From: CAYYYA01 sp964517065
Lineage (GTDB): Bacteria > Patescibacteriota > Patescibacteriia > UBA1558 > 2-01-FULL-52-15
Reading direction: 5' to 3'
DNA length: 41,012 nucleotides
Assembly: GCA_964517065.1 (NCBI GenBank)
Contig: CAZFBK010000010.1
Location: forward strand, 1-41,012
Part shown: positions 25,256 through 32,160 of the stretch, piece after piece
Layout of the letters: the number at the start of each line of letters is the position of its first letter
Numbering within the stretch: the stretch's first letter is position 1
Notes under the pieces: generated by a model
What the model was told of the DNA's origin: nothing
The model's input: the letters and a program-made list of their open reading frames with translations, nothing else
Databases searched by the model: none
Position numbers and translations under genes: made by a program

Positions 25256-25283
25256 AAGAGGAGACCCTAACCGGCCTCCTCTT
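25256..25283. terminator. Bidirectional terminator between convergent genes
   Basis: AAGAGGAG (25256-25263) pairs with CTCCTCTT (25276-25283). The T-run is TTTT on the minus strand and weaker on the plus strand. It lies between the unknown gene at 24942 and the M23 gene, which ends at 25291. Confidence 0.75.
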
Positions 25284-25290
25284 AAAATTT

Positions 25291-26532
25291 CTATTTTATA
25301 TCCTCTAACTTTTTACTATACTCATCGACTATCTTCTGAAATGCCTCCTTACTATCCGCTGCTAGAGATTTACCAGGTGGTAAAACCTCCAACTGTGGAT
25401 TGATCTTGGTACCGTTTTTCACCATTTCATAATGCAAGTGTGGACCGGTTGAGAATCCTGTGCTACCAACATAACCAATGGTTTGTCCTTGCTTTACTTT
25501 CTGTCCAGACTTCACAGCAAACTTAGATAAATGAGCGTAATTGGTGGAATACGTCGAGTTATGGCGAATACTAATTAAATTGCCATACCCCGCTTTACTC
25601 CAGCCAGCTGAGGTAACCGTACCATCTGCAGTCGCCCGAATAGGCGTACCGGACGAAGCGGCGTAATCAATAGCACGATGTCCGGTAGAGACATTGAAGG
25701 CACTGACATACCGTTTACCAGTCGTGAAACCAGAGGAAATATAACGGAAAGAAACAGGAGCTTTCAAGAACATCTTTTCAGTAGAATTACCGTCTTGATC
25801 ATAGTAGGCCTCGTCACCAGCAGAGTCGGTAAAATTATAGGCAAAATAACTTTGTCCTTGGTTGACGAATTCCGCTGCCAATATTTTACCGGGCATCACA
25901 TACTTACCATCGAGATAACGAGCTTCGTAGATAACTTTGTAGCTATCGCCGTTACGAATATCAAGGGCAAAGTCAACCTGCCACTGGAATAGATCAGCAA
26001 TATCCAAAACTAATAATTCATCTATCCCCTGTTCCAAGGCGGAAGTATACAGCACATCTTTCACCGTACCATTCACCGTTTGAATTTTTACTTCATACGG
26101 AATTTTTATTTTCTCCGCTTTCCAGACTCCATCAGTTTTGGTGGCTTGGAAGAATTCTTCAGTATTGATCTTGTAAATCAACTTTTGTAATTCTCCAGCT
26201 TCATTATTATAAAGATCAATTTTTTTGCCGACGCGAACCGTTGTCAAATCATAGACAGTCTTACTAGCTTCCAAAATACTCTGAGAGTCTGTTGCTGAGA
26301 TGTTATGATCTGTCATCAGCGTGCCGAAGGTATCTCCATCAGCAATAGTGATACTTTCGCTGGGATGTTCCTTCTGATTTTGCGCTTGAGCTTCTGGTGT
26401 ACCAGCAATATCAGTATGCTCAGTACCGTTAAAATTTACTCTACTGGAAATAAAAAAAGCCCCTGTTATTGCTACAAGCAATATCAGAAGCGCTATTATG
26501 CGTACTTTTCCAGAGGAATACAAGGTATTCAT
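25291..26532 (-). CDS. M23 peptidase, MepM/Csd3-like endopeptidase
   Basis: A 413-aa membrane-anchored cell-wall peptidase. An N-terminal helix (about 10-29) anchors it. An OapA/LysM-like segment follows (ITIADGDTFGTLMTDHNISATD), then an intermediate domain shared with MepM/Csd3 proteins (VDFALDIRNGDSYKVIYEARYLDG), then the LytM domain. The zinc ligands GHRAIDYAA and GPHLHYEM are both present, so it should be active, cutting D,D cross-links to allow wall growth. Only a weak TATA-like box is seen upstream (minus strand). Confidence 0.92.
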   Translation of the reverse strand: MNTLYSSGKVRIIALLILLVAITGAFFISSRVNFNGTEHTDIAGTPEAQAQNQKEHPSESITIADGDTFGTLMTDHNISATDSQSILEASKTVYDLTTVRVGKKIDLYNNEAGELQKLIYKINTEEFFQATKTDGVWKAEKIKIPYEVKIQTVNGTVKDVLYTSALEQGIDELLVLDIADLFQWQVDFALDIRNGDSYKVIYEARYLDGKYVMPGKILAAEFVNQGQSYFAYNFTDSAGDEAYYDQDGNSTEKMFLKAPVSFRYISSGFTTGKRYVSAFNVSTGHRAIDYAASSGTPIRATADGTVTSAGWSKAGYGNLISIRHNSTYSTNYAHLSKFAVKSGQKVKQGQTIGYVGSTGFSTGPHLHYEMVKNGTKINPQLEVLPPGKSLAADSKEAFQKIVDEYSKKLEDIK

Positions 26533-26580
26533 ACGGTACTATACATTATACCGAGGATTGAAGACTTGTTCAAGTGGAAC

Positions 26581-26608
26581 AAAAAAGAGGAATTAACCTC
26601 TTCTTTTG
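26581..26608 (-). terminator. Terminator of the coiled-coil gene at 26620
   Basis: On the minus strand AAGAGG-TTAATT-CCTCTT (26602-26585) is followed by TTTT (26584-26581). It also has A/T flanks on the other side and may act in both directions. Confidence 0.75.
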
Positions 26609-26619
26609 TTGATGGAATT

Positions 26620-26976
26620 TTAGTGAATAGCTAACGCGTCTCTCACTCGTTCAACTACCTCTCTATCTTCTTCCAAAGCGCTCAAACGATGATTCACTTC
26701 CTTGAACCCCTTTGACATCATGTCCTGAGTTTCTTGGAAGCCTTGGTTGATAATTCGAGTAAGGGACTCTTGGCTAGTCTCAATAGCCTCCGTTATATCG
26801 CTCTTCGTTGCAAAATTCTCTAAGTCTGTTTTCTTAGCAAATCCTTTGATATCATCTTTAGTAACAAAATTCACTAAATCTGACTTCTTGGCGAATCCCT
26901 TTAATTCTTCCTTTATCGGCTTGAGAGCCTCAAGGAGATCCTGCTTAGTTAACGGTTGGACGCTTTTCTTTGGCAT
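26620..26976 (-). CDS. Small coiled-coil protein, family member 1
   Basis: 118 aa. The N terminus MPKKSVQPLTKQDLLEAL is followed by repeats of an 11-residue GFAKKSDLxNF / TKxDIxGF type unit (residues about 27-60), then a long helix with heptads ending VVERVRDALAIH. It resembles the DUF1640-like group of small coiled-coil proteins, with function unknown. It lies 15 bases after the GIY-YIG gene of element copy 1 on the same strand. A relative (29580) holds the same position next to copy 2; both start MPK-x-S and end with a VERVRDALA / VEKVKEALA motif. Confidence 0.75.
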   Translation of the reverse strand: MPKKSVQPLTKQDLLEALKPIKEELKGFAKKSDLVNFVTKDDIKGFAKKTDLENFATKSDITEAIETSQESLTRIINQGFQETQDMMSKGFKEVNHRLSALEEDREVVERVRDALAIH

Positions 26977-26991
26977 AATAATTATGCTTAT

Positions 26992-27267
26992 TTATAACCC
27001 CGTTAGAGGTGGGGTTTCAGCAAAATAAACTTTTAATCTATTTCTAATATATCTTTTACCCATGCCTGACTTCAGATATTTCTCTCTGGCACGAGCATCA
27101 ATCTTACTGCAACAAGCTTCATAATAAATAAGCTTCCACGGTACTCCGTGCTTGGTAGAAAAATTTTGTCCTTGATTATGTTGTTTAAATCTCTGTTTTA
27201 AATCATTTGTATAACCTGTGTACCAATGATTTACTTTCTTACTATGTAAAACATAGACATACCACAT
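26992..27267 (-). CDS. Single-domain GIY-YIG nuclease, element copy 1
   Basis: 91 aa, a stand-alone GIY-YIG fold of the UvrC-N/YhbQ type. The core motif is YVYVL-x8-WYTGYTNDLKQRFKQHN, with the catalytic arginine in QRF. The later glutamate is in ARAREKYLKS. No DNA-recognition domain is attached. The last seven codons (TPPLTGL) are encoded by the terminal inverted repeat, and the stop comes from just outside it. The nucleotide sequence is identical to the gene at 29858. Probably the nuclease that moves or maintains the element; this is inference from the repeat structure. Confidence 0.88.
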   Translation of the reverse strand: MWYVYVLHSKKVNHWYTGYTNDLKQRFKQHNQGQNFSTKHGVPWKLIYYEACCSKIDARAREKYLKSGMGKRYIRNRLKVYFAETPPLTGL

Positions 27268-27322
27268 GGGCGAAGGTATAACAATAAAATTTTACCACCT
27301 CTAACGGGGTAATGCCCTGTTT
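26994..27322 (-). mobile_element. GIY-YIG element with terminal inverted repeats, copy 1
   Basis: A 329-base sequence identical to 29863-30191. Inside it, ACCCCGTTAGAGGTGG (26997-27012) is the exact inverse of CCACCTCTAACGGGGT (27295-27310), giving a 314-bp unit with perfect 16-bp inverted ends. A 7-bp hairpin (AACGGGG/CCCTGTT, loop TAATG, 27303-27321) extends past the right end. The only gene is the GIY-YIG nuclease. No target duplication is evident. Confidence 0.85.
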
Positions 27323-27370
27323 CCAACAGTATAAATCATGGTTGAAATCAATGCAAATCTTTGAAAAATC

Positions 27371-27379
27371 TGGTACTAT
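27371..27379 (+). promoter_or_regulatory. Extended -10 promoter, likely leaderless transcript
   Basis: TG-G-TACTAT (27371-27379) ends six bases before the ATG at 27386. No -35 match is apparent. Confidence 0.5.
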
Positions 27380-27385
27380 GACCTT

Positions 27386-27637
27386 ATGACAAAAAAGAAA
27401 AAATCCACTGGTTCGGTTCATGCCTTACCAGCTGACCTGAAAAATGCCATCAACGCCACCACAGCGGTCAAAACTGTCTGGGACGACATTACCCCTCTAG
27501 CTCGTAATGAATGGATTTGCTGGGTCACGTCCGGCAAACTGGCCGAGACGAGGAATATCCGCATTCAAAAAGCGCTCTCGAAAATGAAAGGTGGTATGCG
27601 TCGGCCGTGTTGCTGGGCCGGATGTCCGCATCGGTAA
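27386..27637 (+). CDS. YdeI/OmdA-domain protein (short form)
   Basis: 83 aa. LPADLKNAINATTAVKTVWDDITPLARNEWICWV followed by a basic helix (ETRNIRIQKALSKMKGGMRRP) matches the Bacteriocin-protection YdeI/OmpD-associated domain. It ends in RRPCCWAGCPHR, a cysteine/histidine tail often seen in these short forms and possibly metal-binding. Longer YdeI proteins have an extra N-terminal domain that is missing here. Biochemical function is unknown. The gene follows element copy 1 by 63 bases and probably has a leaderless transcript. Confidence 0.85.
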   Translation: MTKKKKSTGSVHALPADLKNAINATTAVKTVWDDITPLARNEWICWVTSGKLAETRNIRIQKALSKMKGGMRRPCCWAGCPHR

Positions 27638-27661
27638 GAAATCCAGAAATAATTTTGAAAT

Positions 27662-27892
27662 ATGAAATTAACCAATGATAGTTACTTGATAACAATAGGC
27701 ACAAAAAAATTCACTGAAAAATATTTTCGTGATGTAGATGGTTGGGTTAAAATTTCTGCCAAGGGTAATCCATTTCGAATGACAGCGGAACAACTGCTTA
27801 ATCATCTATTACCAGCTATCGCTGCCGTCAAGCCAGGACTGACTTGGAAAGTTGAATATAGGCCTCGACAAAATAGCTCCTTAAAGAAATAA
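27662..27892 (+). CDS. Small protein of unknown function
   Basis: A 76-aa soluble protein, 24 bases after the YdeI-domain gene and probably in its transcript. The sequence suggests two or three beta strands (SYLITIGTKKFTEKYFRDVDGWVKIS) and a helix (FRMTAEQLLNHLLPAIAAVKPG) followed by a final strand (LTWKVEYRP). It has no cysteines and I recognise no family. Ordinary composition and its position behind a recognised gene support it being real. Confidence 0.6.
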   Translation: MKLTNDSYLITIGTKKFTEKYFRDVDGWVKISAKGNPFRMTAEQLLNHLLPAIAAVKPGLTWKVEYRPRQNSSLKK

Positions 27893-27921
27893 AAAACAGC
27901 CCTTCAGCTTTCTTATTGTTT

Positions 27922-28021
27922 GTCACCCTTCAATAAAGTTTCGGGTGACTACCCTGCCCGAGACTTCGTCTCATCGTGTGGTCGGAGACCACCCGAAGTT
28001 CAGCTCCGCTGAACGCAGGGT
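27922..28021. repeat. Cluster of hairpins abutting the tRNA-Gln 3' end
   Basis: Three perfect hairpins with 3-base loops lie in a row: GAGAC-TTC-GTCTC (27960-27972), GTGGTC-GGA-GACCAC (27978-27992) and GTTCAGC-TCC-GCTGAAC (27998-28014). They are enclosed by ACCCTGC (27951-27957)/GCAGGGT (28015-28021), giving a four-way-junction layout. A further GTCACCC/GGGTGAC hairpin lies at 27922-27949. Confidence 0.88.
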
Positions 28022-28094
28022 GGCTCGGGGATAGGGACTCGAACCCCAATTAACAGGACCAGAACCTGTCGTCCTACCATTAGACGATCCCCGA
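28021..28094 (-). tRNA. tRNA-Gln, anticodon CTG, CCA encoded
   Basis: Cloverleaf on the minus strand. The acceptor stem TCGGGGA (28094-28088) pairs fully with TCCCCGA (28031-28025). A D-arm begins GTCTAATGGTAGGAC. The anticodon stem ACAGG/CCTGT encloses loop TTCTGGT, giving anticodon CTG. The T-arm is TGGGG-TTCGAGT-CCCTA. Discriminator G (28024) is followed by an encoded CCA (28023-28021). The U1-A72 pair and G73 are typical of tRNA-Gln. Confidence 0.95.
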
Positions 28095-28179
28095 ATATCT
28101 AAATTAAACGCTAACAAAAGATACTATTTATATATTAAATTGTCAATCTTTACCTGTTTAAATTTAAAGAGTTTTCATA

Positions 28180-28185
28180 TATAGT
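28180..28185 (+). promoter_or_regulatory. -10 element close to the start of the hydrolase gene
   Basis: TATAGT (28180-28185) lies ten bases before the ATG at 28196, leaving a leader of at most about three bases. The -35 region (TTTAAA at 28157) is a weak match. Confidence 0.5.
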
Positions 28186-28195
28186 TAATCAAAAT

Positions 28196-28936
28196 ATGGT
28201 TGTCAAAAACCTCAAAATAAAACTCGATTCCAAGCACATACTCTACGGCACATTGAATGGATCTCTTAAAGATCCACTTATAATAATAGTTCACGGCCTA
28301 CCAGGTTCGTCTGATGAGTATTTTCATACTATCGCAGCTAACTATTTTGCTGCTCATGGTTATAGTACTTTCAGAGTAAACCTGTACAATTGGCACAAGG
28401 GCGCACGAAAATTGCTTGACTGCACCTTGCAAACACACGCACAGGATCTAAATAAAGTCGTCAACTATTTCCGCCAACATAACGTTAAGCAAATCTTCGC
28501 TATTGGCCATAGCTACGGCGGACCTTCTATTATGTTATCGAACAGTAATAACTATAAAGCCGTTAGTCTGTGGGATCCATCATATAAATCCACCTTTACC
28601 AAACGATCGTATGGCATGGCTGGTGGGAAATACATCAGAGAAGCTAAAGGTTATCTAATGAATTGGGGCGTGGCGGTAATTATTGGAGAAAAAATGGCTC
28701 ATGAGGCCGACAAACTCGATTGGGACTCTCTGGCAAAAAATTTCCCAACACCGCTGCAAATCATTACCGCCGGCAACGGTATCTTGAAACCTGGAAACAA
28801 GCACTATATTCAGACAGCTCAAGAACCAAAGGAGCAAGTAATTATTGCCGGAGCAACCCATCACTTCAATGACACGGACAAAATGGAAGAAAAAGTTTTT
28901 GCTCATGCGGTGCGCTGGTTTAAGAAATTTAGCTGA
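28196..28936 (+). CDS. Alpha/beta hydrolase
   Basis: A 246-aa cytoplasmic protein with the alpha/beta-hydrolase fold. VHGLPGSSDEY (32-42) is the oxyanion-hole turn and GHSYGG (104-109) the nucleophile elbow with S106. The histidine of the triad is probably in GATHHF near the C terminus. The acid is not certain; LWDPS is a candidate. It is close to the small serine hydrolases and esterases common in candidate-phylum genomes; the substrate is unknown. The S51 peptidase gene follows after three bases, so the two are co-transcribed. Confidence 0.88.
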   Translation: MVVKNLKIKLDSKHILYGTLNGSLKDPLIIIVHGLPGSSDEYFHTIAANYFAAHGYSTFRVNLYNWHKGARKLLDCTLQTHAQDLNKVVNYFRQHNVKQIFAIGHSYGGPSIMLSNSNNYKAVSLWDPSYKSTFTKRSYGMAGGKYIREAKGYLMNWGVAVIIGEKMAHEADKLDWDSLAKNFPTPLQIITAGNGILKPGNKHYIQTAQEPKEQVIIAGATHHFNDTDKMEEKVFAHAVRWFKKFS

Positions 28937-28939
28937 CTT

Positions 28940-29527
28940 ATGACTAAATATATTCTCGTAGGTGGCTACGTCCGTAATGCTCTCGACGGTGGTAAGGGTT
29001 TTTGTCAGGAACTTATCAAAGGTTTCGAGGAGCCGGTAAAAATCTTGGATTGTCTCTTCGCTGAAGATGATAATTCTCTCTGGCCGGAAAAATTACGAAA
29101 AGATCAGGAATTACTCAGTCTGATGTTACCTGATGTAGACATTCAGTGGCAGTTGGCACAAATTTCAACTTTCCGACAACAGATCAGCTGGGCGGATGTG
29201 ATATATCTTAGAGGCGGATCGGCCGAATTGTTATTACAAAATATTATCAAAGAAATTCCTGACATTCAGAAATTAATGGAAGGCAAGACATTGGCCGGTA
29301 CTTCAGCTGGAGCGGATGTGATAGCTACCTTCTATTACGGTCTTGATACAATCCAAATTATGGAAGGTTTAGGCTTACTGCCTATAAAAGTCATTGTCCA
29401 CTGGAAGTCTGATTATAACGCTCCTAACATTGATTGGAACAAAGCATATCAAGAGCTACAAGATTATAAGCAACCGCTGGAATTAATAACGCTTGCCGAG
29501 GGAGAATTCCGTGTAATTGAAAAATAA
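28940..29527 (+). CDS. Peptidase S51 (dipeptidase E)-like protein
   Basis: 195 aa. The nucleophile elbow is GTSAGADVI with S122, and the preceding YLRGGSAELLL and final VHWKSDYN blocks match the S51 family, which cleaves aspartyl dipeptides in E. coli PepE. Family members also include cyanophycinase-like enzymes, so the substrate is not certain. It overlaps nothing but follows the hydrolase by three bases and ends in a clear terminator. Confidence 0.85.
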   Translation: MTKYILVGGYVRNALDGGKGFCQELIKGFEEPVKILDCLFAEDDNSLWPEKLRKDQELLSLMLPDVDIQWQLAQISTFRQQISWADVIYLRGGSAELLLQNIIKEIPDIQKLMEGKTLAGTSAGADVIATFYYGLDTIQIMEGLGLLPIKVIVHWKSDYNAPNIDWNKAYQELQDYKQPLELITLAEGEFRVIEK

Positions 29528-29538
29528 ATATCTATTCA

Positions 29539-29563
29539 AAAAGAGCCTCTCCGGCTCTTTTTG
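29539..29563 (+). terminator. Terminator of the hydrolase-peptidase pair
   Basis: AAAAAGAGCC-TCTCC-GGCTCTTTTT (29539-29563): a 10-bp stem ending in five T. Confidence 0.9.
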
Positions 29564-29579
29564 TTTACCTATTAAATTG

Positions 29580-29849
29580 TTATAACGCCAATGCTTCTTT
29601 AACCTTCTCAACAATAAAGTTATTTTGCTCCAGACTCTCTAAGCGACGTTCAACTGAGTCAAACCTTTTATCAACAGCATCAAACCTTTTATCAACCTGT
29701 TCAAATCGTTGATTCATCTCATCCCTCGCTGGAGTATCGTCAAAACCTTGTTTGATCATTACTCCTAACTCGTTGAAACCAGCCTGCATCATCAAGGCTA
29801 ATTCATTGTTAGTTATTTCCCTATCTTTTTGTCCGCTTTCCTTTGGCAT
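29580..29849 (-). CDS. Small coiled-coil protein, family member 2
   Basis: 89 aa. MPKESGQKDREITNNELALMMQAGF, then tandem RFxxVDKRFDxVxKRF heptads (residues about 48-75) and the ending FIVEKVKEALAL. It shares its first residues and C terminus with the protein at 26620 but not the middle, so the two are diverged members of one family. It lies eight bases downstream of the GIY-YIG gene of element copy 2. Function unknown; probably an oligomeric helical protein. Confidence 0.75.
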   Translation of the reverse strand: MPKESGQKDREITNNELALMMQAGFNELGVMIKQGFDDTPARDEMNQRFEQVDKRFDAVDKRFDSVERRLESLEQNNFIVEKVKEALAL

Positions 29850-29857
29850 ATATATGC

Positions 29858-30136
29858 TTATAATAACCCCGTTAGAGGTGGGGTTTCAGCAAAATAAACT
29901 TTTAATCTATTTCTAATATATCTTTTACCCATGCCTGACTTCAGATATTTCTCTCTGGCACGAGCATCAATCTTACTGCAACAAGCTTCATAATAAATAA
30001 GCTTCCACGGTACTCCGTGCTTGGTAGAAAAATTTTGTCCTTGATTATGTTGTTTAAATCTCTGTTTTAAATCATTTGTATAACCTGTGTACCAATGATT
30101 TACTTTCTTACTATGTAAAACATAGACATACCACAT
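29858..30136 (-). CDS. Single-domain GIY-YIG nuclease, element copy 2
   Basis: 92 aa, identical to the protein at 26992 except for one extra leucine at the C terminus, because the flanking DNA places the stop one codon later (TPPLTGLL). It carries the same GIY-YIG core and catalytic arginine. The perfect nucleotide identity over 329 bases, against strong divergence of the adjoining coiled-coil genes, shows recent copying of the element or gene conversion between the copies. Confidence 0.88.
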   Translation of the reverse strand: MWYVYVLHSKKVNHWYTGYTNDLKQRFKQHNQGQNFSTKHGVPWKLIYYEACCSKIDARAREKYLKSGMGKRYIRNRLKVYFAETPPLTGLL

Positions 30137-30191
30137 GGGCGAAGGTATAACAATAAAATTTTACCACCTCTAACGGGGTAATGCCCTGTTT
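29863..30191 (-). mobile_element. GIY-YIG element with terminal inverted repeats, copy 2
   Basis: Same 329 bases as 26994-27322. Inverted ends are at 29866-29881 and 30164-30179, and the hairpin beyond the right end (AACGGGG/CCCTGTT) is also kept. The two copies are in the same orientation, 2.9 kb apart, and could recombine to delete the tRNA-Gln region between them. Confidence 0.85.
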
Positions 30192-30223
30192 GTTTCATTA
30201 TAAAATACTGTCTAGTATTGTCA

Positions 30224-30256
30224 AACACCGTTAGATATTTACTACCTAACGGTGTT
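30224..30256 (-). terminator. Hairpin after the cohesin-like gene, resembling the element ends
   Basis: AACACCGTTAG (30224-30234) and CTAACGGTGTT (30246-30256): perfect 11-bp arms with an 11-base loop, downstream of the gene at 30275 on the minus strand. The CCGTTAG core is shared with the inverted ends of the GIY-YIG element 45 bases away. The T-run is short. Confidence 0.6.
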
Positions 30257-30274
30257 AAATTAATAGACTATCAG

Positions 30275-32071
30275 TTATTTCTTCCCAATCTTCCTCACCC
30301 GTTTATTTATATAACTTTCTGTAATACTGAGCGCCTGCTGCATTCTATCCCTGACACGCTTCTCTTCGCGGGTTAACCCTGGTTTACCATCGAGATATTC
30401 AATCTGCTCATTAACTTTATTACTGAGGGCCTTGAAAGCAGCCTCAACTGTTTGTTCGATATAGCGAGCATCCTTGGTACTACGTCTGTGCCATATCCAG
30501 AAGCGTCGACCAAGGTAGATGATAGCCAGTACGAGGAAAATGACTAGGAACAACAAGGTGACAATCGTCGTCAGATAATCGACGGCTAGCTGACCGATGC
30601 GGACAAATATAGGCAAGGTAACATTGAGCACCAAGGTGTCTGATGGTTTACTGGTCATACCTGAGGCATCGACCACCTCAGCCCAAAGCTGATAAACACC
30701 CTTGTCTTCAGGAGCTTTATCAGTCAGAGACCAGGCACCAGCAGCATCGCTTTTCACCTCTCTGCTGATAACAGTGACACCGCTACTTTGAACATACACT
30801 TTGACAGTAGCATTAGCCAAGGCAGTTCCTTTGACTTTTATTTCTTTACCGGCCTCAACGCTACGACTATAGTCGGTAATGACGGGACTCGGGACAAACA
30901 GTATAGTCACTTCTTGAACCGCTGCCGTTGCATTGCCTGCGCGATCATAGGCAGTAACATTCACGGTATGCTTACCACTAGCCAAAGGCTCTAAGGTGTA
31001 TGAACCTTCCGTAGTTGTCACGGGCTGACCTTGATCGACAGCTACCGTGTAATGATCAATACCGGAGATATCATCCTGAGCCAGATACGACAGCTCTGGC
31101 TGATTATTGGCACTAGAAATACCATCTTTCAAACTGATCTGGAAAGCAGCTGGCGGAGCAGTATCTACTTGCAGACGATAATGGCTAACACCGCCCCAAC
31201 CGGCAGCATTTTTCAGCTGAACATGGAAATACCAGATTCCATCAGAAATGTCACCAACGGTTTTGCTACTAATGGCTGGAGTATAGAGCACGTTGGGTAT
31301 GAAGTCTGCCTGTTGATTGATTTTCGTCCGCGCAGCGGTGATACCAGCTGGCAATGTCCACCGGAAATCAGCAGTTGATTTGGCATACCAGACATTTTGA
31401 TCAGGATGTGAAGCTGAGGTTACTTGAGGAGCTTTCGGTGTACCGTTGGTCGGTGATGGTGTCGGAGTCGGCGTCGGCTCTGGTTTGGGTGTCGGCGAAG
31501 GTGACGGTGTCGGTACTGGGGTTGGCTCGGGGGCTTTGGTTCCATCAATAGTGTAGTTCCCTGTCCCCGTGCCACTGAGCACATTAGTGCCGAGCCCGTC
31601 ATTAGCTAAAACTGATGCTGCCAAAAATGACAACAAAGCTGAACCTGATTTTTTGGCGTGAAAGGTAACGCTAAATATTTTACCACTCGTCCCAGTATAC
31701 CCAGGTGTGGGCAAACCTCCGTTAAAAGAGATACGACCAGAATCGTTAGAAAAATTAGGTTCTTCAACCCAAATAGATAGTATCGAGCCAGCGCGATTCA
31801 ACGAAATAACCTCCACAGTGTCAGCAGGGAAACTGATTGTACCTTCAGCGTTGTTAATTGATCGTCCTTCACTATTGACATAGACTCCAACGGTTATATT
31901 ACCGTTAGGACTGATCTTGCCGGTCGAAGGACTAATATACAATGATGCAGCCGAACTAACTCGGGGAAATAATAAAATAGCGACAAAAACAATCGCTAAT
32001 CCTAGTGAATGTGGCCAAGAAATAATTTGTTTAATTTTTGTTTGTGTCACAGTAGTATATTGCTGATACAC
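30275..32071 (-). CDS. Cohesin-like surface protein with Ig-type domains and membrane anchor
   Basis: 598 aa. An N-terminal hydrophobic signal (about 20-42) is followed by a cohesin-like domain (about 43-175: LYISPSTGKISPNGNITVGVYVNS...GRISFNGGLPTPGYTGTSGKIFSVTFHAK). A Pro-Thr-Ser linker (about 182-210), two to three Ig/FN3-like domains (about 215-490, with DTAPPAAF and YDRAGNATA marks), one transmembrane helix (about 505-530) and a basic, helical cytoplasmic tail complete it. Cohesins bind dockerins or carbohydrates in other bacteria; no dockerin is visible here. Likely a cell-surface adhesion or scaffold protein. Single gene. Confidence 0.85.
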   Translation of the reverse strand: MYQQYTTVTQTKIKQIISWPHSLGLAIVFVAILLFPRVSSAASLYISPSTGKISPNGNITVGVYVNSEGRSINNAEGTISFPADTVEVISLNRAGSILSIWVEEPNFSNDSGRISFNGGLPTPGYTGTSGKIFSVTFHAKKSGSALLSFLAASVLANDGLGTNVLSGTGTGNYTIDGTKAPEPTPVPTPSPSPTPKPEPTPTPTPSPTNGTPKAPQVTSASHPDQNVWYAKSTADFRWTLPAGITAARTKINQQADFIPNVLYTPAISSKTVGDISDGIWYFHVQLKNAAGWGGVSHYRLQVDTAPPAAFQISLKDGISSANNQPELSYLAQDDISGIDHYTVAVDQGQPVTTTEGSYTLEPLASGKHTVNVTAYDRAGNATAAVQEVTILFVPSPVITDYSRSVEAGKEIKVKGTALANATVKVYVQSSGVTVISREVKSDAAGAWSLTDKAPEDKGVYQLWAEVVDASGMTSKPSDTLVLNVTLPIFVRIGQLAVDYLTTIVTLLFLVIFLVLAIIYLGRRFWIWHRRSTKDARYIEQTVEAAFKALSNKVNEQIEYLDGKPGLTREEKRVRDRMQQALSITESYINKRVRKIGKK

Positions 32072-32147
32072 ATCAGCAATAGTTCAAGAATATTATACCA
32101 CAAATCTGTGAAGTTCGTCTGCACTTTATACTTTCACCATAATACTT

Positions 32148-32153
32148 TATACT
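32148..32153 (+). promoter_or_regulatory. -10 element next to the EamA start codon
   Basis: TATACT (32148-32153) is seven bases from the ATG at 32161, as for a leaderless mRNA. No convincing -35. Confidence 0.45.
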
Positions 32154-32160
32154 TGTATGT

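Noticed and set aside
27922..28021. CRISPR-like array
   Set aside because: The palindromes differ from each other in sequence and length and there are no spacers. No repeat-spacer array occurs anywhere in the window.
26994..30191. Classical insertion sequence with transposase
   Set aside because: The only gene inside the inverted ends is a 91-aa GIY-YIG nuclease; no DDE, HUH or serine/tyrosine recombinase is present, and no target duplication is seen.
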